From positions 1-42,212 of the forward strand of contig JAFIHK010000160.1 in NCBI GenBank assembly GCA_017848635.1: a stretch of DNA of 42,212 bases. Direction: 5' to 3'. Position 1 is the stretch's first letter, and each line of letters opens with the position of its first letter. The notes beneath the pieces are model-generated. The model ran no database searches and had not been told where the DNA came from. It saw only the letters and a program-made list of their open reading frames with translations. A program made the translations under genes and the position numbers. Origin of the DNA: Bacteroidales bacterium (GTDB lineage: Bacteria; Bacteroidota; Bacteroidia; Bacteroidales; UBA932). This document shows, piece after piece, positions 24,965-33,551 of this stretch.

Positions 24965-26309
24965 AGTAATATTTATAGAATAGAGCTATTGATTCAATTC
25001 CTCTGAAAAACTGTGATAATAGGTAACTTTCGTTAGGAGAGTGAATTACATCTCTTTCCAGCCCAAATCCCATCAAAAGAGGGTTTGCTCCAAGAATATC
25101 CTTAAGATCGGCCAGAATAGGAATACTTCCTCCACCACGATTTGGAACAGGTTCAACACCATAAACGTCTGTAATAGCCTTTACAGCAGAGAGGTACATT
25201 TTAGAATCCATCGGGCATAAAAATCCCTGACCACCGTGGTGAGGGGTTACTTTAACCTTGACTCCCTTAGGCGCAAGGTTCATAAAATGTTTCTCAAAGA
25301 GAGCAGCTATCTTCTTATTATCCTGATTAGGGACAAGCCTCATTGAAATTTTTGCATACGCTTTGGACGGAATAACAGTTTTTGCTCCCTCTCCTGTATA
25401 ACCTCCCCATATTCCATTAACATCCAGACACGGTCTGATTCCGGTTCTCTCCATAGTCGAGTACCCATCCTCTCCCTTTACTTCGTCGATATTCAGGAAA
25501 CTTTTATACTCTTCAATATCGAACGGAGCTTTTGCCAACATTGCTCTCTCAGCTGCGCTGAGTTCTACAACATCGTCATAAAAGCCAGGGATGGTAATTT
25601 TTCCCTTCTCATCTATTAGCTTGTCTATCATCGAACAGAGCGTGTTTATAGGATTCGCAATCGCCCCTCCGTAGTGTCCAGAATGCAGGTCCTTATTCGG
25701 CCCCGTAACCTCTACTTCAACATACGATAGACCTCTCATCCCTACATTAAGAGACGGGATCTTCTCGTCGATCATTGTAGTATCTGAAACAAGAATTTCG
25801 TCACAAGAGAGCATCTCCTTATGTGCTGCAGCCCATTCCGGAAGGCTTGGAGAACCTATCTCCTCTTCGCCGTCTATAATGAACTTAACATTACACTTAA
25901 GTTCGCCGCTCTTTACAAGATACTCAAATGCTTTAATATGCATAAATCCTTGACCTTTGTCATCATTTGCCCCCCTAGCATAAATCGCTCCATCTCTAAT
26001 TACCGGCTCGAAAGGGGGAGAGCTCCACAGGTTGTCAGGATCGGATGGCTGTACATCGTAATGAGCATAAATCAAAACTGTCGGGAACTTTTTATCGATA
26101 ATTTTCTCTCCGAAAATTACAGGATGTCCTTTTGTTTCATATACATCTGCCCTGTCGGCCCCTGCATCCAGAAGCAATTTTTTGTAGAGTTCGGCTGCTC
26201 TGTACATATCGCTTTTATGAGCGGCAGATGCACTTATTGAGGGTATTCTTAAAAGGTCAAAAAGCTCCGATAAAAATCGCTCTCTGTTATCTTCTATATA
26301 TTGTTTCAT
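24957..26309 (-). CDS. M20-family metallo-dipeptidase
   Basis: 450-residue zinc peptidase of the M20 family (carnosine-dipeptidase-like group). Metal-site motifs are H83 and D85 in IYAHYDVQPSD, D116 in RGANDDKGQGF, the Glu pair at ~149-150 in IDGEEEIGSPSL, and a distal His in ERDVIHSPNESY. The dimerisation (lid) domain contains GLSYVEVEVTGPNKDLHSGHYGG. No signal peptide, so a cytoplasmic role in peptide or dipeptide breakdown is likely. It is 20 bases downstream of the small outer-membrane protein gene and overlaps the LysE exporter by eight bases. Confidence 0.93.
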   Translation of the reverse strand: MKQYIEDNRERFLSELFDLLRIPSISASAAHKSDMYRAAELYKKLLLDAGADRADVYETKGHPVIFGEKIIDKKFPTVLIYAHYDVQPSDPDNLWSSPPFEPVIRDGAIYARGANDDKGQGFMHIKAFEYLVKSGELKCNVKFIIDGEEEIGSPSLPEWAAAHKEMLSCDEILVSDTTMIDEKIPSLNVGMRGLSYVEVEVTGPNKDLHSGHYGGAIANPINTLCSMIDKLIDEKGKITIPGFYDDVVELSAAERAMLAKAPFDIEEYKSFLNIDEVKGEDGYSTMERTGIRPCLDVNGIWGGYTGEGAKTVIPSKAYAKISMRLVPNQDNKKIAALFEKHFMNLAPKGVKVKVTPHHGGQGFLCPMDSKMYLSAVKAITDVYGVEPVPNRGGGSIPILADLKDILGANPLLMGFGLERDVIHSPNESYLLSQFFRGIESIALFYKYYCG

Positions 26310-26329
26310 ATAATACTTGTTGTGTTTGT

Positions 26330-26791
26330 TTATCGAATAGAATACCTTACTGTGAGTCCGAAATTTGAAGGTTTAAAGCCTGCATTTGTAATTATCTGAA
26401 CCTTCGGATTCCAATCCAATGAGAGAGATACAGGTGAGTTTTTGATTTTGTATTCAACACCTGCCATTCCGTTTATTGCCAAAAGGACTCCGTTCTCGTC
26501 ACCCAGGTAAACACCGGCAGACAGACCAGGACCAGCGTAGAAATTCAGACCGGTAATATCGGTGTCGAACACGAACTGGTAAATTCCTGTAAGATTAAGT
26601 TTCATTACATTATCCTCAAATATATCAAGATCAAGAATACCCTCAAATGCTCTCTCAGTCGACATATATGTTTTATAACTTGCGCCAATGCTTGTTCCTA
26701 ATCTTAGACCCACCGAAGAGGAGTAGTTCTGAGCACTAAGTGCAGATACTCCAAATACAAATACCGATACAAGTGTGATGATTTTTTTCAT
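26330..26791 (-). CDS. Small outer-membrane beta-barrel protein
   Basis: 153-residue protein with a clear signal peptide (MKKIITLVSVFVFGVSALSA, cleaved before QNYSS). The remainder consists of short alternating hydrophobic strands with Gly/Tyr/Leu, ending in an R-Y-S-I-R strand, consistent with an eight-stranded outer-membrane barrel. No specific function is recognisable. It lies two bases after deoC and 20 before the dipeptidase in the eight-gene run. Confidence 0.75.
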   Translation of the reverse strand: MKKIITLVSVFVFGVSALSAQNYSSSVGLRLGTSIGASYKTYMSTERAFEGILDLDIFEDNVMKLNLTGIYQFVFDTDITGLNFYAGPGLSAGVYLGDENGVLLAINGMAGVEYKIKNSPVSLSLDWNPKVQIITNAGFKPSNFGLTVRYSIR

Positions 26792-26793
26792 AA

Positions 26794-27621
26794 TTAATAA
26801 TATTTAATAGTTGATTTATAGTAATCGCTAAGCAAATTATTTGCCAGCCTGCTTGCGCCTATCCTGAACAGACCAGGATTTAGCCACTCTCTTCCCAGAA
26901 TATATTCCACTATTGCATAATATAGAACTGCATCTTCAGAGGTTACTATACCGCCTGCCGGTTTAAAACCTCGTTTAATACCGGTCTTATTGTAGAACTC
27001 CTTTATCTCATTGCACATAATTACTGCTGCTTGAGGAGTTGCTGCCGGTTCTGTTTTGCCTGTTGAGGTTTTAATGAAATCTGCTCCTGCTTTAATAGAT
27101 AGTTCCGATGCCTCTTTTATAAGCTCTTCCGATGAGAGCATGCCGGATTCAAGAATAACCTTCAAATGGGCCTCTCCAATAGCCTCTTTTATTTTTGAGA
27201 TCTCTGAGGAGGCTACCTCTCTGTTATTACCAAGAAAATTATTCAAAGAGAGAACTATATCTACCTCATCGGCTCCGGATTGTACTGCCAATTTGCTCTC
27301 TAACACTTTAACCTCAGTAAAACTTTGCGAATTTGGAAACACACCTGCAACCACGGCAATTTTAATCCCCTCTCTTTTTAGATTCTCCTTTACCAGAGCG
27401 GCAAAATTAGGGTAGACACAAATAGCCGCAACTTCATTAAAATCGGGATAGTGTGAAGGGAATTCATTTACCCTGTTAACCATATCCAGAATTTTAGCCG
27501 GGGTGTCGTTTGTGTTTAGAGATGTTAAATCGATAAAGCTGAAGCAATCTTTTAAAACTTTTGGATTGTTCCAGGAATCGATATTCATCTGAATAAAATC
27601 TAATACTTCTTTTGTTTTCAT
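26794..27621 (-). CDS. deoC: Deoxyribose-phosphate aldolase
   Basis: Cleaves 2-deoxyribose 5-phosphate to acetaldehyde and glyceraldehyde 3-phosphate in deoxynucleoside salvage. The 275-residue TIM barrel has the Schiff-base lysine K184 in ADFIKTSTGKTEPAATP, the proton-relay K219 in RGFKPAGGI, and an Asp (~121) in GADEVDIVL. It is slightly longer than the ~220-residue short forms, matching the E. coli-like longer subclass. It begins three bases after the dtd stop. No other deo gene is visible here. Confidence 0.95.
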   Translation of the reverse strand: MKTKEVLDFIQMNIDSWNNPKVLKDCFSFIDLTSLNTNDTPAKILDMVNRVNEFPSHYPDFNEVAAICVYPNFAALVKENLKREGIKIAVVAGVFPNSQSFTEVKVLESKLAVQSGADEVDIVLSLNNFLGNNREVASSEISKIKEAIGEAHLKVILESGMLSSEELIKEASELSIKAGADFIKTSTGKTEPAATPQAAVIMCNEIKEFYNKTGIKRGFKPAGGIVTSEDAVLYYAIVEYILGREWLNPGLFRIGASRLANNLLSDYYKSTIKYY

Positions 27622-27624
27622 AAA

Positions 27625-28080
27625 TTAATATTGTCTCTCTTTTGAATCCATCCAAATTGTAACAGGTCCGTCATTGATAAGCGAGACCTTCATATCGGCA
27701 CCGAATACTCCTGTTCCGGGTTTTTTGCCGGTAATTTGCTCAATACTTTCGACGAATTTATTGTACAGAGGTACAGATATCTCAGGTTTTGCAGCCCTGA
27801 TGTAGGATGGCCTGTTACCCTTTCTGGTTTGTGCATGAAGTGTAAACTGGCTTACAATCAAAATCTCTCCGTTTATATCTAGTACAGATCTGTTCATTAC
27901 ACCATTATCATCGTCGAATATTCTCAGATTAACTATTTTATTTGCAATATAATCAATGTCTTCATTACTATCCTCATCTTCGAATCCGGCTAAAATGAGC
28001 AAACCATTTGAAACCGAAGAGACGACTCTTTCCTCAATAGTGACAGCAGCCTCAATTACACGTTGAATGACCACTCTCAT
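27625..28080 (-). CDS. dtd: D-aminoacyl-tRNA deacylase
   Basis: Removes D-amino acids (and mischarged glycine) from tRNA, a proofreading step in translation. The 151-residue protein has the signature segments VSQFTLHAQTRKGNRPSY and the C-terminal Gly-cisPro motif DGPVTIWMDS. The start is the ATG at 28080 (MRVVIQRV); the longer frame uses a TTG inside the preceding radical SAM gene. One base separates it from the radical SAM gene (TAGTATG) and three from deoC. Confidence 0.95.
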   Translation of the reverse strand: MRVVIQRVIEAAVTIEERVVSSVSNGLLILAGFEDEDSNEDIDYIANKIVNLRIFDDDNGVMNRSVLDINGEILIVSQFTLHAQTRKGNRPSYIRAAKPEISVPLYNKFVESIEQITGKKPGTGVFGADMKVSLINDGPVTIWMDSKERQY

Positions 28081-28081
28081 A

Positions 28082-28855
28082 CTATCCTGCAATTATTACC
28101 TTATACCCTTTAGAAACCAGCGGAGCGGCTATATTGTTCAGCTCCTGTTCGCTTATCTTCTCAACGCTTTGGGAAGGAGTATCCCTATCGGTTGTGTAAA
28201 CCATAATATCTCTTGGCCTGCTTTTATCAATAAAATCATACCAGGCCGTTAGCTCCTCCTTGGTCGTGTTGTCAAACTTAACACCATCAAAAATCCCTCT
28301 GATAAACATTGTTTGCAAAACAAAACGACCGGCAAATGGAGCCAGTTTGTTCATCACTTCACTTACCCTGTATTCAAATTGAGGTCTGTCGATCAAATTT
28401 GCAGTCTTATCATTAGCTGAGTCCAGTTTTATAACAGGATTATCAACCTTTAGCATTGCATTTTTTACATCCTCGCGATCGATTCTGCCTCCGTTCGATA
28501 GCACTGTTATTTTTGCTCCGGGCAGATATTTGTCTCTTAAATCGATTACATCATCAATAATGTCGGAAAATTGAGGATGAAGCGTAGGCTCTCCGTTTCC
28601 GGAAAAAGTAATTGAATCTACCGGAATATTTTCAGATACAATCTGTATAAGTTTTGACTCAAGAGAATCTCTGACAATCTCTTTAGCAGGCATCTCTCCT
28701 CCGTCACGTCCATCCTTATTCCAACCGCATTCACAATAGATGCAGTCGAAATTACATACTTTGCCGAACGCAGGCAGAAGGTTTACTCCAAGAGAGTTTC
28801 CAAGTCGTCTGCTTTTTATCGGACCAAATACTACTGTGTTAAATTGTAATGACAT
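28082..28855 (-). CDS. Radical SAM protein (COG0731-like)
   Basis: 257-residue radical SAM enzyme. The start FGPIKSRRLGNSLGVNLLP leads into the cluster motif C34xxxC38xxC41 (VCNFDCIYCECGW), followed by SAM-binding regions (TFSGNGEPTLHP, VLSNGGRI). This is the pattern of the widespread COG0731 family, related to wybutosine-type enzymes but of unassigned reaction in bacteria. Its ATG overlaps the end of the amidohydrolase gene (TAATG) and the dtd gene follows after one base, so it is embedded in the operon. I cannot assign a substrate. Confidence 0.85.
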   Translation of the reverse strand: MSLQFNTVVFGPIKSRRLGNSLGVNLLPAFGKVCNFDCIYCECGWNKDGRDGGEMPAKEIVRDSLESKLIQIVSENIPVDSITFSGNGEPTLHPQFSDIIDDVIDLRDKYLPGAKITVLSNGGRIDREDVKNAMLKVDNPVIKLDSANDKTANLIDRPQFEYRVSEVMNKLAPFAGRFVLQTMFIRGIFDGVKFDNTTKEELTAWYDFIDKSRPRDIMVYTTDRDTPSQSVEKISEQELNNIAAPLVSKGYKVIIAG

Positions 28856-30042
28856 TATACCAATCTTTTTGAAGTGCTCTTCTCTGTGAGTCTCAAATTT
28901 ACAAAATCTATATTATCAATTAAAACAATTCCCGGTTTTTTTCCGACCTCAATTGAGCCAAGTTTATCTTGAGCACCTATTGCAAGAGCACCGTTAATTG
29001 TCGCCCATTTTAAAACTGTTTCGAGTTCTATTTGAGGAAAATATCGGTGTATAGTTTTAATTTCATCTGCAATAGAGAGATTATCATTGCTGGATAGACT
29101 GTCGGTCCCGAGTGCAATTGTGGCACCCTCCTCAATCATCATATCGAGAGGGGGTAGCTCTCTATGAATAAATATATTGGAGAGAGGGCATATTACCCAG
29201 AAGGAATTTTTAAAATAATTTAGGGCCTCTCTCACCGATCTCCTGTTGGTACAGGTGTTATGAACCAACAGAACATTCTCATCCACCTTTTCCGGACGGA
29301 TCTCTTTTAGAACCTCTATAAAGTAAATCAAAGCCGAGTCTCCAGTTACCGGTGGGGTTGATAAACCTCTGCTTCTATACTCATCGGCAAGTGCGCCTGT
29401 TCCGGTTATAAGAAGCTCCTCCTCCTCCCTGCTCTCCTGATTGTGGTATGAGATATATCCGCTTTTTAGTCCCTCCCGGGCAGCCTCTCTGAGTAGCTCT
29501 CTGCTCATCGTGTAGCATGAGTGTGGAGTTGGAGCTGCTTCAATTCCAATTTTTCTAGCCTCCTTCTCAAGTTCAAGAACCCCTTTTATAACCTCCGGGG
29601 CATCTCCCGGTTCTGTCCCGAAAACCTCAAGGAAGGTGCGGGTCACCATCTTAGATTTGGATTTGAACCCGAAGCTTTCGTTACAATTTGAGATGTCTCC
29701 CATTCCGGAAACTCCCGATTCATAAAGATTATTTAACTCCATCTCTGCCCTCTCTATTCGCTCAGATTCATCTGTTGAATTGCGCAGACGGTTTATCTGC
29801 CTGATAAAGCCCGCCATTCCTGTATACTTTTCAAATGATCCCTGAAGGTGTGACAACTCTATGTGGCAGTGAGAATTTATAAATCCCGGAACTAAAATGC
29901 CATTGTAAAACTCGGTGCTTTCACACTCTTTATCGAGTTGGCCCATTTCCAGTACTGTTCCGCTGTCGTCTACCTTAACATATCCATTATAGATTGGTTC
30001 AGAGTTAATTGGATATAAAATTTGAGCTGCTATTTTTCTCAT
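28855..30042 (-). CDS. Amidohydrolase, possible aminodeoxyfutalosine deaminase
   Basis: 395-residue metal-dependent hydrolase of the amidohydrolase superfamily (cytosine-deaminase/ATZ-TRZ branch). Metal ligands are H58 and H60 (VPGFINSHCHIELSHL), H200 (ISYHNQESREEEEL) and D314 (LGTDSLSSND), with H174 (PTPHSCYTMS) and H261 (LLVHNT) nearby. The HxHxELSHL signature is, as far as I recall, characteristic of the MqnX-type deaminases that convert aminodeoxyfutalosine to futalosine. mqnE in the same window makes that plausible. Without comparison, other deaminases (for example of adenosine or guanine derivatives) remain possible. It overlaps the DUF4296 gene by 38 bases and the radical SAM gene by one. 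Confidence 0.8.
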   Translation of the reverse strand: MRKIAAQILYPINSEPIYNGYVKVDDSGTVLEMGQLDKECESTEFYNGILVPGFINSHCHIELSHLQGSFEKYTGMAGFIRQINRLRNSTDESERIERAEMELNNLYESGVSGMGDISNCNESFGFKSKSKMVTRTFLEVFGTEPGDAPEVIKGVLELEKEARKIGIEAAPTPHSCYTMSRELLREAAREGLKSGYISYHNQESREEEELLITGTGALADEYRSRGLSTPPVTGDSALIYFIEVLKEIRPEKVDENVLLVHNTCTNRRSVREALNYFKNSFWVICPLSNIFIHRELPPLDMMIEEGATIALGTDSLSSNDNLSIADEIKTIHRYFPQIELETVLKWATINGALAIGAQDKLGSIEVGKKPGIVLIDNIDFVNLRLTEKSTSKRLV

Positions 30043-30601
30043 TGATGTTATAATTGTGATTTTTTGGGGGGATACTGTTTACCCACCATTTAGCGAGAGC
30101 AGGCTCTTCAAATTGATTTTGAAGAGAGTCGGAGAGTGTCGCTCTCCAATGTATGAAACTTCTCGGATACGCCATCCACCTCATTGCTCTCTGATATCTG
30201 GTAATCTCAATACCCCTGTCAATTTTATAAATTATCTGCATTATCTCAGGAGATACAGAGTTCTCAGGCAGAACTGCCATATCTCTGTCTGCCTCCATCT
30301 GACCTAGTAAAAGAATCTCTTTTGCCCTCTGGTACACAATTTTAAGCTTTCCAGGCCTCTCGATCAGATCATCTATAGTCTTGGTGAACTGCTCAGGCGT
30401 ATATCCGTACTTTTTTATTACCACTTTGTAAACCTCTGCAGAATCGGCTTGAAGTACCTTTTTGTAGTCGGTATTTATGTAGCCGTCAGCAAGATACATA
30501 TCTGCTATAATTTTTGACATCTCACCGTAAGGGATAGTATCTTTTTTGCACGAAGATACCAAGAGTGCTGCTATTGCTATATATTTGACAAATCTGTTCA
30601 T
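30005..30601 (-). CDS. DUF4296-like lipoprotein
   Basis: 198-residue predicted lipoprotein. A short signal peptide ends in the lipobox LLVSSC (Cys18). The mature part holds the IADMYLADGYIN, KKYGYTPEQFTKTIDDLIERP segment typical of DUF4296 proteins, a Bacteroidetes family of unknown function. The C-terminal ~70 residues are divergent and low in conservation. It is the first gene of the eight-gene minus-strand run, and its 3' end overlaps the amidohydrolase gene by 38 bases. Confidence 0.75.
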   Translation of the reverse strand: MNRFVKYIAIAALLVSSCKKDTIPYGEMSKIIADMYLADGYINTDYKKVLQADSAEVYKVVIKKYGYTPEQFTKTIDDLIERPGKLKIVYQRAKEILLLGQMEADRDMAVLPENSVSPEIMQIIYKIDRGIEITRYQRAMRWMAYPRSFIHWRATLSDSLQNQFEEPALAKWWVNSIPPKNHNYNINEKNSSSNFISN

Positions 30602-30620
30602 ATGGCTCTGTTGCTACCTG

Positions 30621-30628
30621 CAAAGTTA
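30621..30628 (-). promoter_or_regulatory. -7 box for the eight-gene minus-strand run
   Basis: On the minus strand TAACTTTG (TAnnTTTG) lies 19 bases upstream of the DUF4296 ATG. No exact -33 element is seen. Confidence 0.5.
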
Positions 30629-30639
30629 ATTTTTATTAT

Positions 30640-30647
30640 TACTTTTG
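30640..30647 (+). promoter_or_regulatory. -7 box for the deacetylase-purD run
   Basis: TACTTTTG (TAnnTTTG) lies 18 bases upstream of the deacetylase ATG, and 11 bases from the divergent box at 30621-30628. The two -7 boxes are too close for simultaneous occupancy. Confidence 0.5.
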
Positions 30648-30665
30648 CCTAATTATCTGCATTAA

Positions 30666-31277
30666 ATGAGAATCCGACCTCCAAAAATCATTAAGAGACT
30701 CTTTCCTACACTGATCTGGAATTTTGAAAATGAGAAGGATGGGGTTTTTCTTACTTTTGACGATGGCCCGAGACCTGAGGTAACTCCCTGGGTTTTAGAC
30801 CAGCTGGATAAGTTCAATGCTAAGGCAACCTTCTTTTGTATCGGAAAAAATGTAGAACTTTTTCCAGATCTCTTCAATGAGATACTCTCAAGAGGACATG
30901 CCGTAGGGAACCACTCTTACAGTCATGTAAAGGGGTGGGGTGTTGACACCGGTACCTATGTCAGAGATGTTGATTTAGCTAATGATCTTATTCAGTCAAA
31001 CCTTTACCGTCCCCCATACGCCAGGATTTCACCTAATCAGGCCAGAGTACTGAGCGAGAGATTCAATATTATTATGTGGGATGTTATCAGCAGGGATTAT
31101 AACAGAGATCTTTCGGGCAGATCCTGTGTCAAAAATGTTGTTCCCTATCTTGAGCCAGGTTCTGTAGTCGTATTTCACGACTCAGTCAAAAGTTCCAAAA
31201 ACCTGTGGTATGCCCTTCCAAGGGTGCTTAGAGCCATAAATGATAAGGGGTTAAAATGTAAAAAAATCGAATTGTAA
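30666..31277 (+). CDS. Polysaccharide deacetylase (NodB-like)
   Basis: 203-residue carbohydrate esterase family 4-type protein. Motif 1 is FLTFDDGPRPE (D32, D33). The metal histidines are H83 and H87 in GNHSYSHV. Motif 3 is LYRPPYARISPNQ. Later motifs are MWDVISRDYNRD and the catalytic HDS in VVVFHDSVKS. The family removes N-acetyl groups from peptidoglycan, chitin or related polymers. No signal peptide is evident (the N-terminus is MRIRPPKIIKRLFPT), so it may act on a cytoplasmic or lipid-linked precursor, or be exported by other means. It is followed three bases later by purD. Confidence 0.88.
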   Translation: MRIRPPKIIKRLFPTLIWNFENEKDGVFLTFDDGPRPEVTPWVLDQLDKFNAKATFFCIGKNVELFPDLFNEILSRGHAVGNHSYSHVKGWGVDTGTYVRDVDLANDLIQSNLYRPPYARISPNQARVLSERFNIIMWDVISRDYNRDLSGRSCVKNVVPYLEPGSVVVFHDSVKSSKNLWYALPRVLRAINDKGLKCKKIEL

Positions 31278-31280
31278 TAA

Positions 31281-32561
31281 ATGAATGTATTGATTATTGG
31301 ATCCGGAGGAAGAGAACACGCTCTGGCACTTAAAATTTCAAAAAGCAATCTGCTTGATAAATTGTATTGTCTTCCCGGGAATCCTGGTACAGCTTCGGTT
31401 GCCGAAAATATAGAAACACCGGTATCCGATTTTGAATCAATCGGGAGGGTAGTTATTGATAAATCAGTTGATATGGTAATCTCCGGCCCCGAAGAGCCAC
31501 TGGTAAGGGGATTACGAGACTATTTTGAATCGGACGGACGCTTTGCTTCGCTCCGTTTTGTAGGTCCGGACAGTAGAGGTGCACAGTTAGAGGGCAGCAA
31601 GGATTTTGCAAAGGAGTTTATGAAAAAATATAATATTCCTACTGCTGCTTTCCAGACATTTACAAAAAATAGTATCGATGCTGCTTTTGACTTCTTAAAG
31701 GGGTTGAATCCACCATACGTACTTAAGGCAGATGGTTTGGCTGCAGGTAAAGGAGTTCTTATTATCAATGATATAGAAGAGGCAAAAAGGGAGCTTAAAG
31801 AGATTTTCGAGGGTAAATTCGGAAGTGCCGGGGAGAGAGTTGTTATTGAGGAGTATCTTGATGGAATCGAGATGAGCGCATTTGCTATTTCCGACGGTAA
31901 AGATTATCTTATTCTTCCCGAAGCAAAAGATTATAAACGAGCATTGGATGGTGATTGCGGGCTCAATACTGGAGGAATGGGTGCAGTCTCTCCTGTCCCG
32001 TTTGCTGACTCTCAATTTCTAAAAAAAGTGGAGGAGAGGGTTATCGCTCCAACAGTTAAAGGCTTTGAAAAAGAGGGTATTAAATATAATGGGTTCATTT
32101 TTGCCGGCTTAATGAACTGTAATGGCGATCCGTATGTCATAGAATATAATGTCAGAATGGGGGATCCCGAATCTGAGGTAGTATTGCCAAGGATAAAGAG
32201 TGACCTGCTTGCTCATCTGGTAGCTATGTGTGATGGAAAACTATCCGAAGAGAAATTGGAGATAGATACCAGAACGGCTCTAACCGTAATGTGTGTTTCA
32301 GGAGGATATCCTGGTATCTATGAAAAGGGTATTGAGATTACAGGGGCAGATAGTTGTGATGCAGAATCAGATACTACTCTATACCATGCAGGAACGGCAT
32401 TAAAGGTCAATAAACTTGTTACTGCCGGAGGTCGTGTCATTGCCGTAACCTCTTTTGCTGATAGCATAGAGATGGCCAGAGTAGAATCATACAAAAGGTT
32501 GAGTAAAATTGACTTTAAAGGTATTCATTACAGAAGAGATATCGGATTGGATTTAATTTAA
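31281..32561 (+). CDS. purD: Phosphoribosylamine-glycine ligase
   Basis: ATP-grasp enzyme that joins phosphoribosylamine and glycine to give GAR in de novo purine synthesis. The 426-residue protein has the N-terminal domain NVLIIGSGGREHALALKIS, the ATP-grasp core (PYVLKADGLAAGKGVLI, VVIEEYLDG, LPEAKDYKRALDGD), and the GGMGAVSPVP and EYNVRMGDPESEVVLP segments. It lies six bases before the DUF6427-like membrane gene. purM is nearby at 38528. Confidence 0.97.
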   Translation: MNVLIIGSGGREHALALKISKSNLLDKLYCLPGNPGTASVAENIETPVSDFESIGRVVIDKSVDMVISGPEEPLVRGLRDYFESDGRFASLRFVGPDSRGAQLEGSKDFAKEFMKKYNIPTAAFQTFTKNSIDAAFDFLKGLNPPYVLKADGLAAGKGVLIINDIEEAKRELKEIFEGKFGSAGERVVIEEYLDGIEMSAFAISDGKDYLILPEAKDYKRALDGDCGLNTGGMGAVSPVPFADSQFLKKVEERVIAPTVKGFEKEGIKYNGFIFAGLMNCNGDPYVIEYNVRMGDPESEVVLPRIKSDLLAHLVAMCDGKLSEEKLEIDTRTALTVMCVSGGYPGIYEKGIEITGADSCDAESDTTLYHAGTALKVNKLVTAGGRVIAVTSFADSIEMARVESYKRLSKIDFKGIHYRRDIGLDLI

Positions 32562-32567
32562 AAAGAG

Positions 32568-33551
32568 ATGGCATCCTCCTCTTTGAAAAAATATGATTTC
32601 ACCTCATCGGCTCTATTTCTGAGTCTATATTTCTCGGCAGCTTTTGCCGTTCTCCTTATACATACACCAAAACCATCAATAGGAGAGTGGGTCGGTAAAC
32701 TATTTTGGTTTATAAATTTTGACCATTTCGGGAAATTCTCACTATTAACCTTTATTACTGCAATTATTGCAATTAATGCTCTCCTCTTGCATAAAATAAA
32801 TTCAGGTATCCTTGGTATAGGTAAAGAGAAGCTCTTCTTACCATTACTCTACCTGATACTATGTGTTATTTCGCCTGGTTCTCTAAACGTATCCGGAGCT
32901 CTTCTGGCCTCTCCATTTTTTCTCTACTCAATACACAATACCCTGTATGCCCATAAGAGCGAAAGATCTCTCTTTTTAACCGGTATATTTCTGTCAGGTG
33001 CAATAGTTTTTGAACCACGCTTCATTTTACTCTCTATAGTTCCAATGATCTTTTTATTTACAACCAAGATGCTGAAATTTAGAGAGATTGTGATATTTGT
33101 AATATCATTCATAATACCATCGTTGACATATCTCTCCATATATCAGCTCCTAAATGGAGATTTTCTGCATCTTATTGTGGATTTTGGGCAGATGATTATC
33201 ACTCGTGAAGGATCGGCAATAATAGAAGAGACTCCTGTTGGATATGTTATTTTACTAGTCTATTTTTTGTTGGTGGTATCTGCTATGTTCAGGATAGTAC
33301 AGAGTATAAACAGAGTAAAAATAATAAAAGCAATGACCCTTTACAGAATCATTGCTCTTTTTATTGGAATCGTAATAATTTATTTAATCTATCCCAAAAT
33401 TCTCAGCGGTATCGCACCTCTGCTTGCTTTTCCTCTTTCGATAATAATCGGGGAGAGAGTTGCCTCCAGAGATACTGCCCCTTCATACAGGGTGCTCTTT
33501 TTCGTATTGCTGATATTGGTTTCGGTTAAATTTATTTACGAATTTATTTAA
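32568..33551 (+). CDS. Polytopic membrane protein (DUF6427-like)
   Basis: 327-residue, strongly hydrophobic protein with roughly nine membrane segments (for example ~16-34, 53-73, 88-105, 108-125, 133-152, 165-190, 222-245, 263-300, 308-325). It lacks a signal peptide. The pattern resembles DUF6427, a Bacteroidetes membrane family of unknown function; this is a recall-based match. No catalytic motif is visible. It follows purD after six bases. Its stop overlaps the convergent aminotransferase gene by eight bases. Confidence 0.7.
   Translation: MASSSLKKYDFTSSALFLSLYFSAAFAVLLIHTPKPSIGEWVGKLFWFINFDHFGKFSLLTFITAIIAINALLLHKINSGILGIGKEKLFLPLLYLILCVISPGSLNVSGALLASPFFLYSIHNTLYAHKSERSLFLTGIFLSGAIVFEPRFILLSIVPMIFLFTTKMLKFREIVIFVISFIIPSLTYLSIYQLLNGDFLHLIVDFGQMIITREGSAIIEETPVGYVILLVYFLLVVSAMFRIVQSINRVKIIKAMTLYRIIALFIGIVIIYLIYPKILSGIAPLLAFPLSIIIGERVASRDTAPSYRVLFFVLLILVSVKFIYEFI

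Noticed and set aside
25821-26240. 139-codon open frame on the plus strand opposite the M20 peptidase
   Set aside because: Antisense to a well-supported gene, with no recognisable domain.
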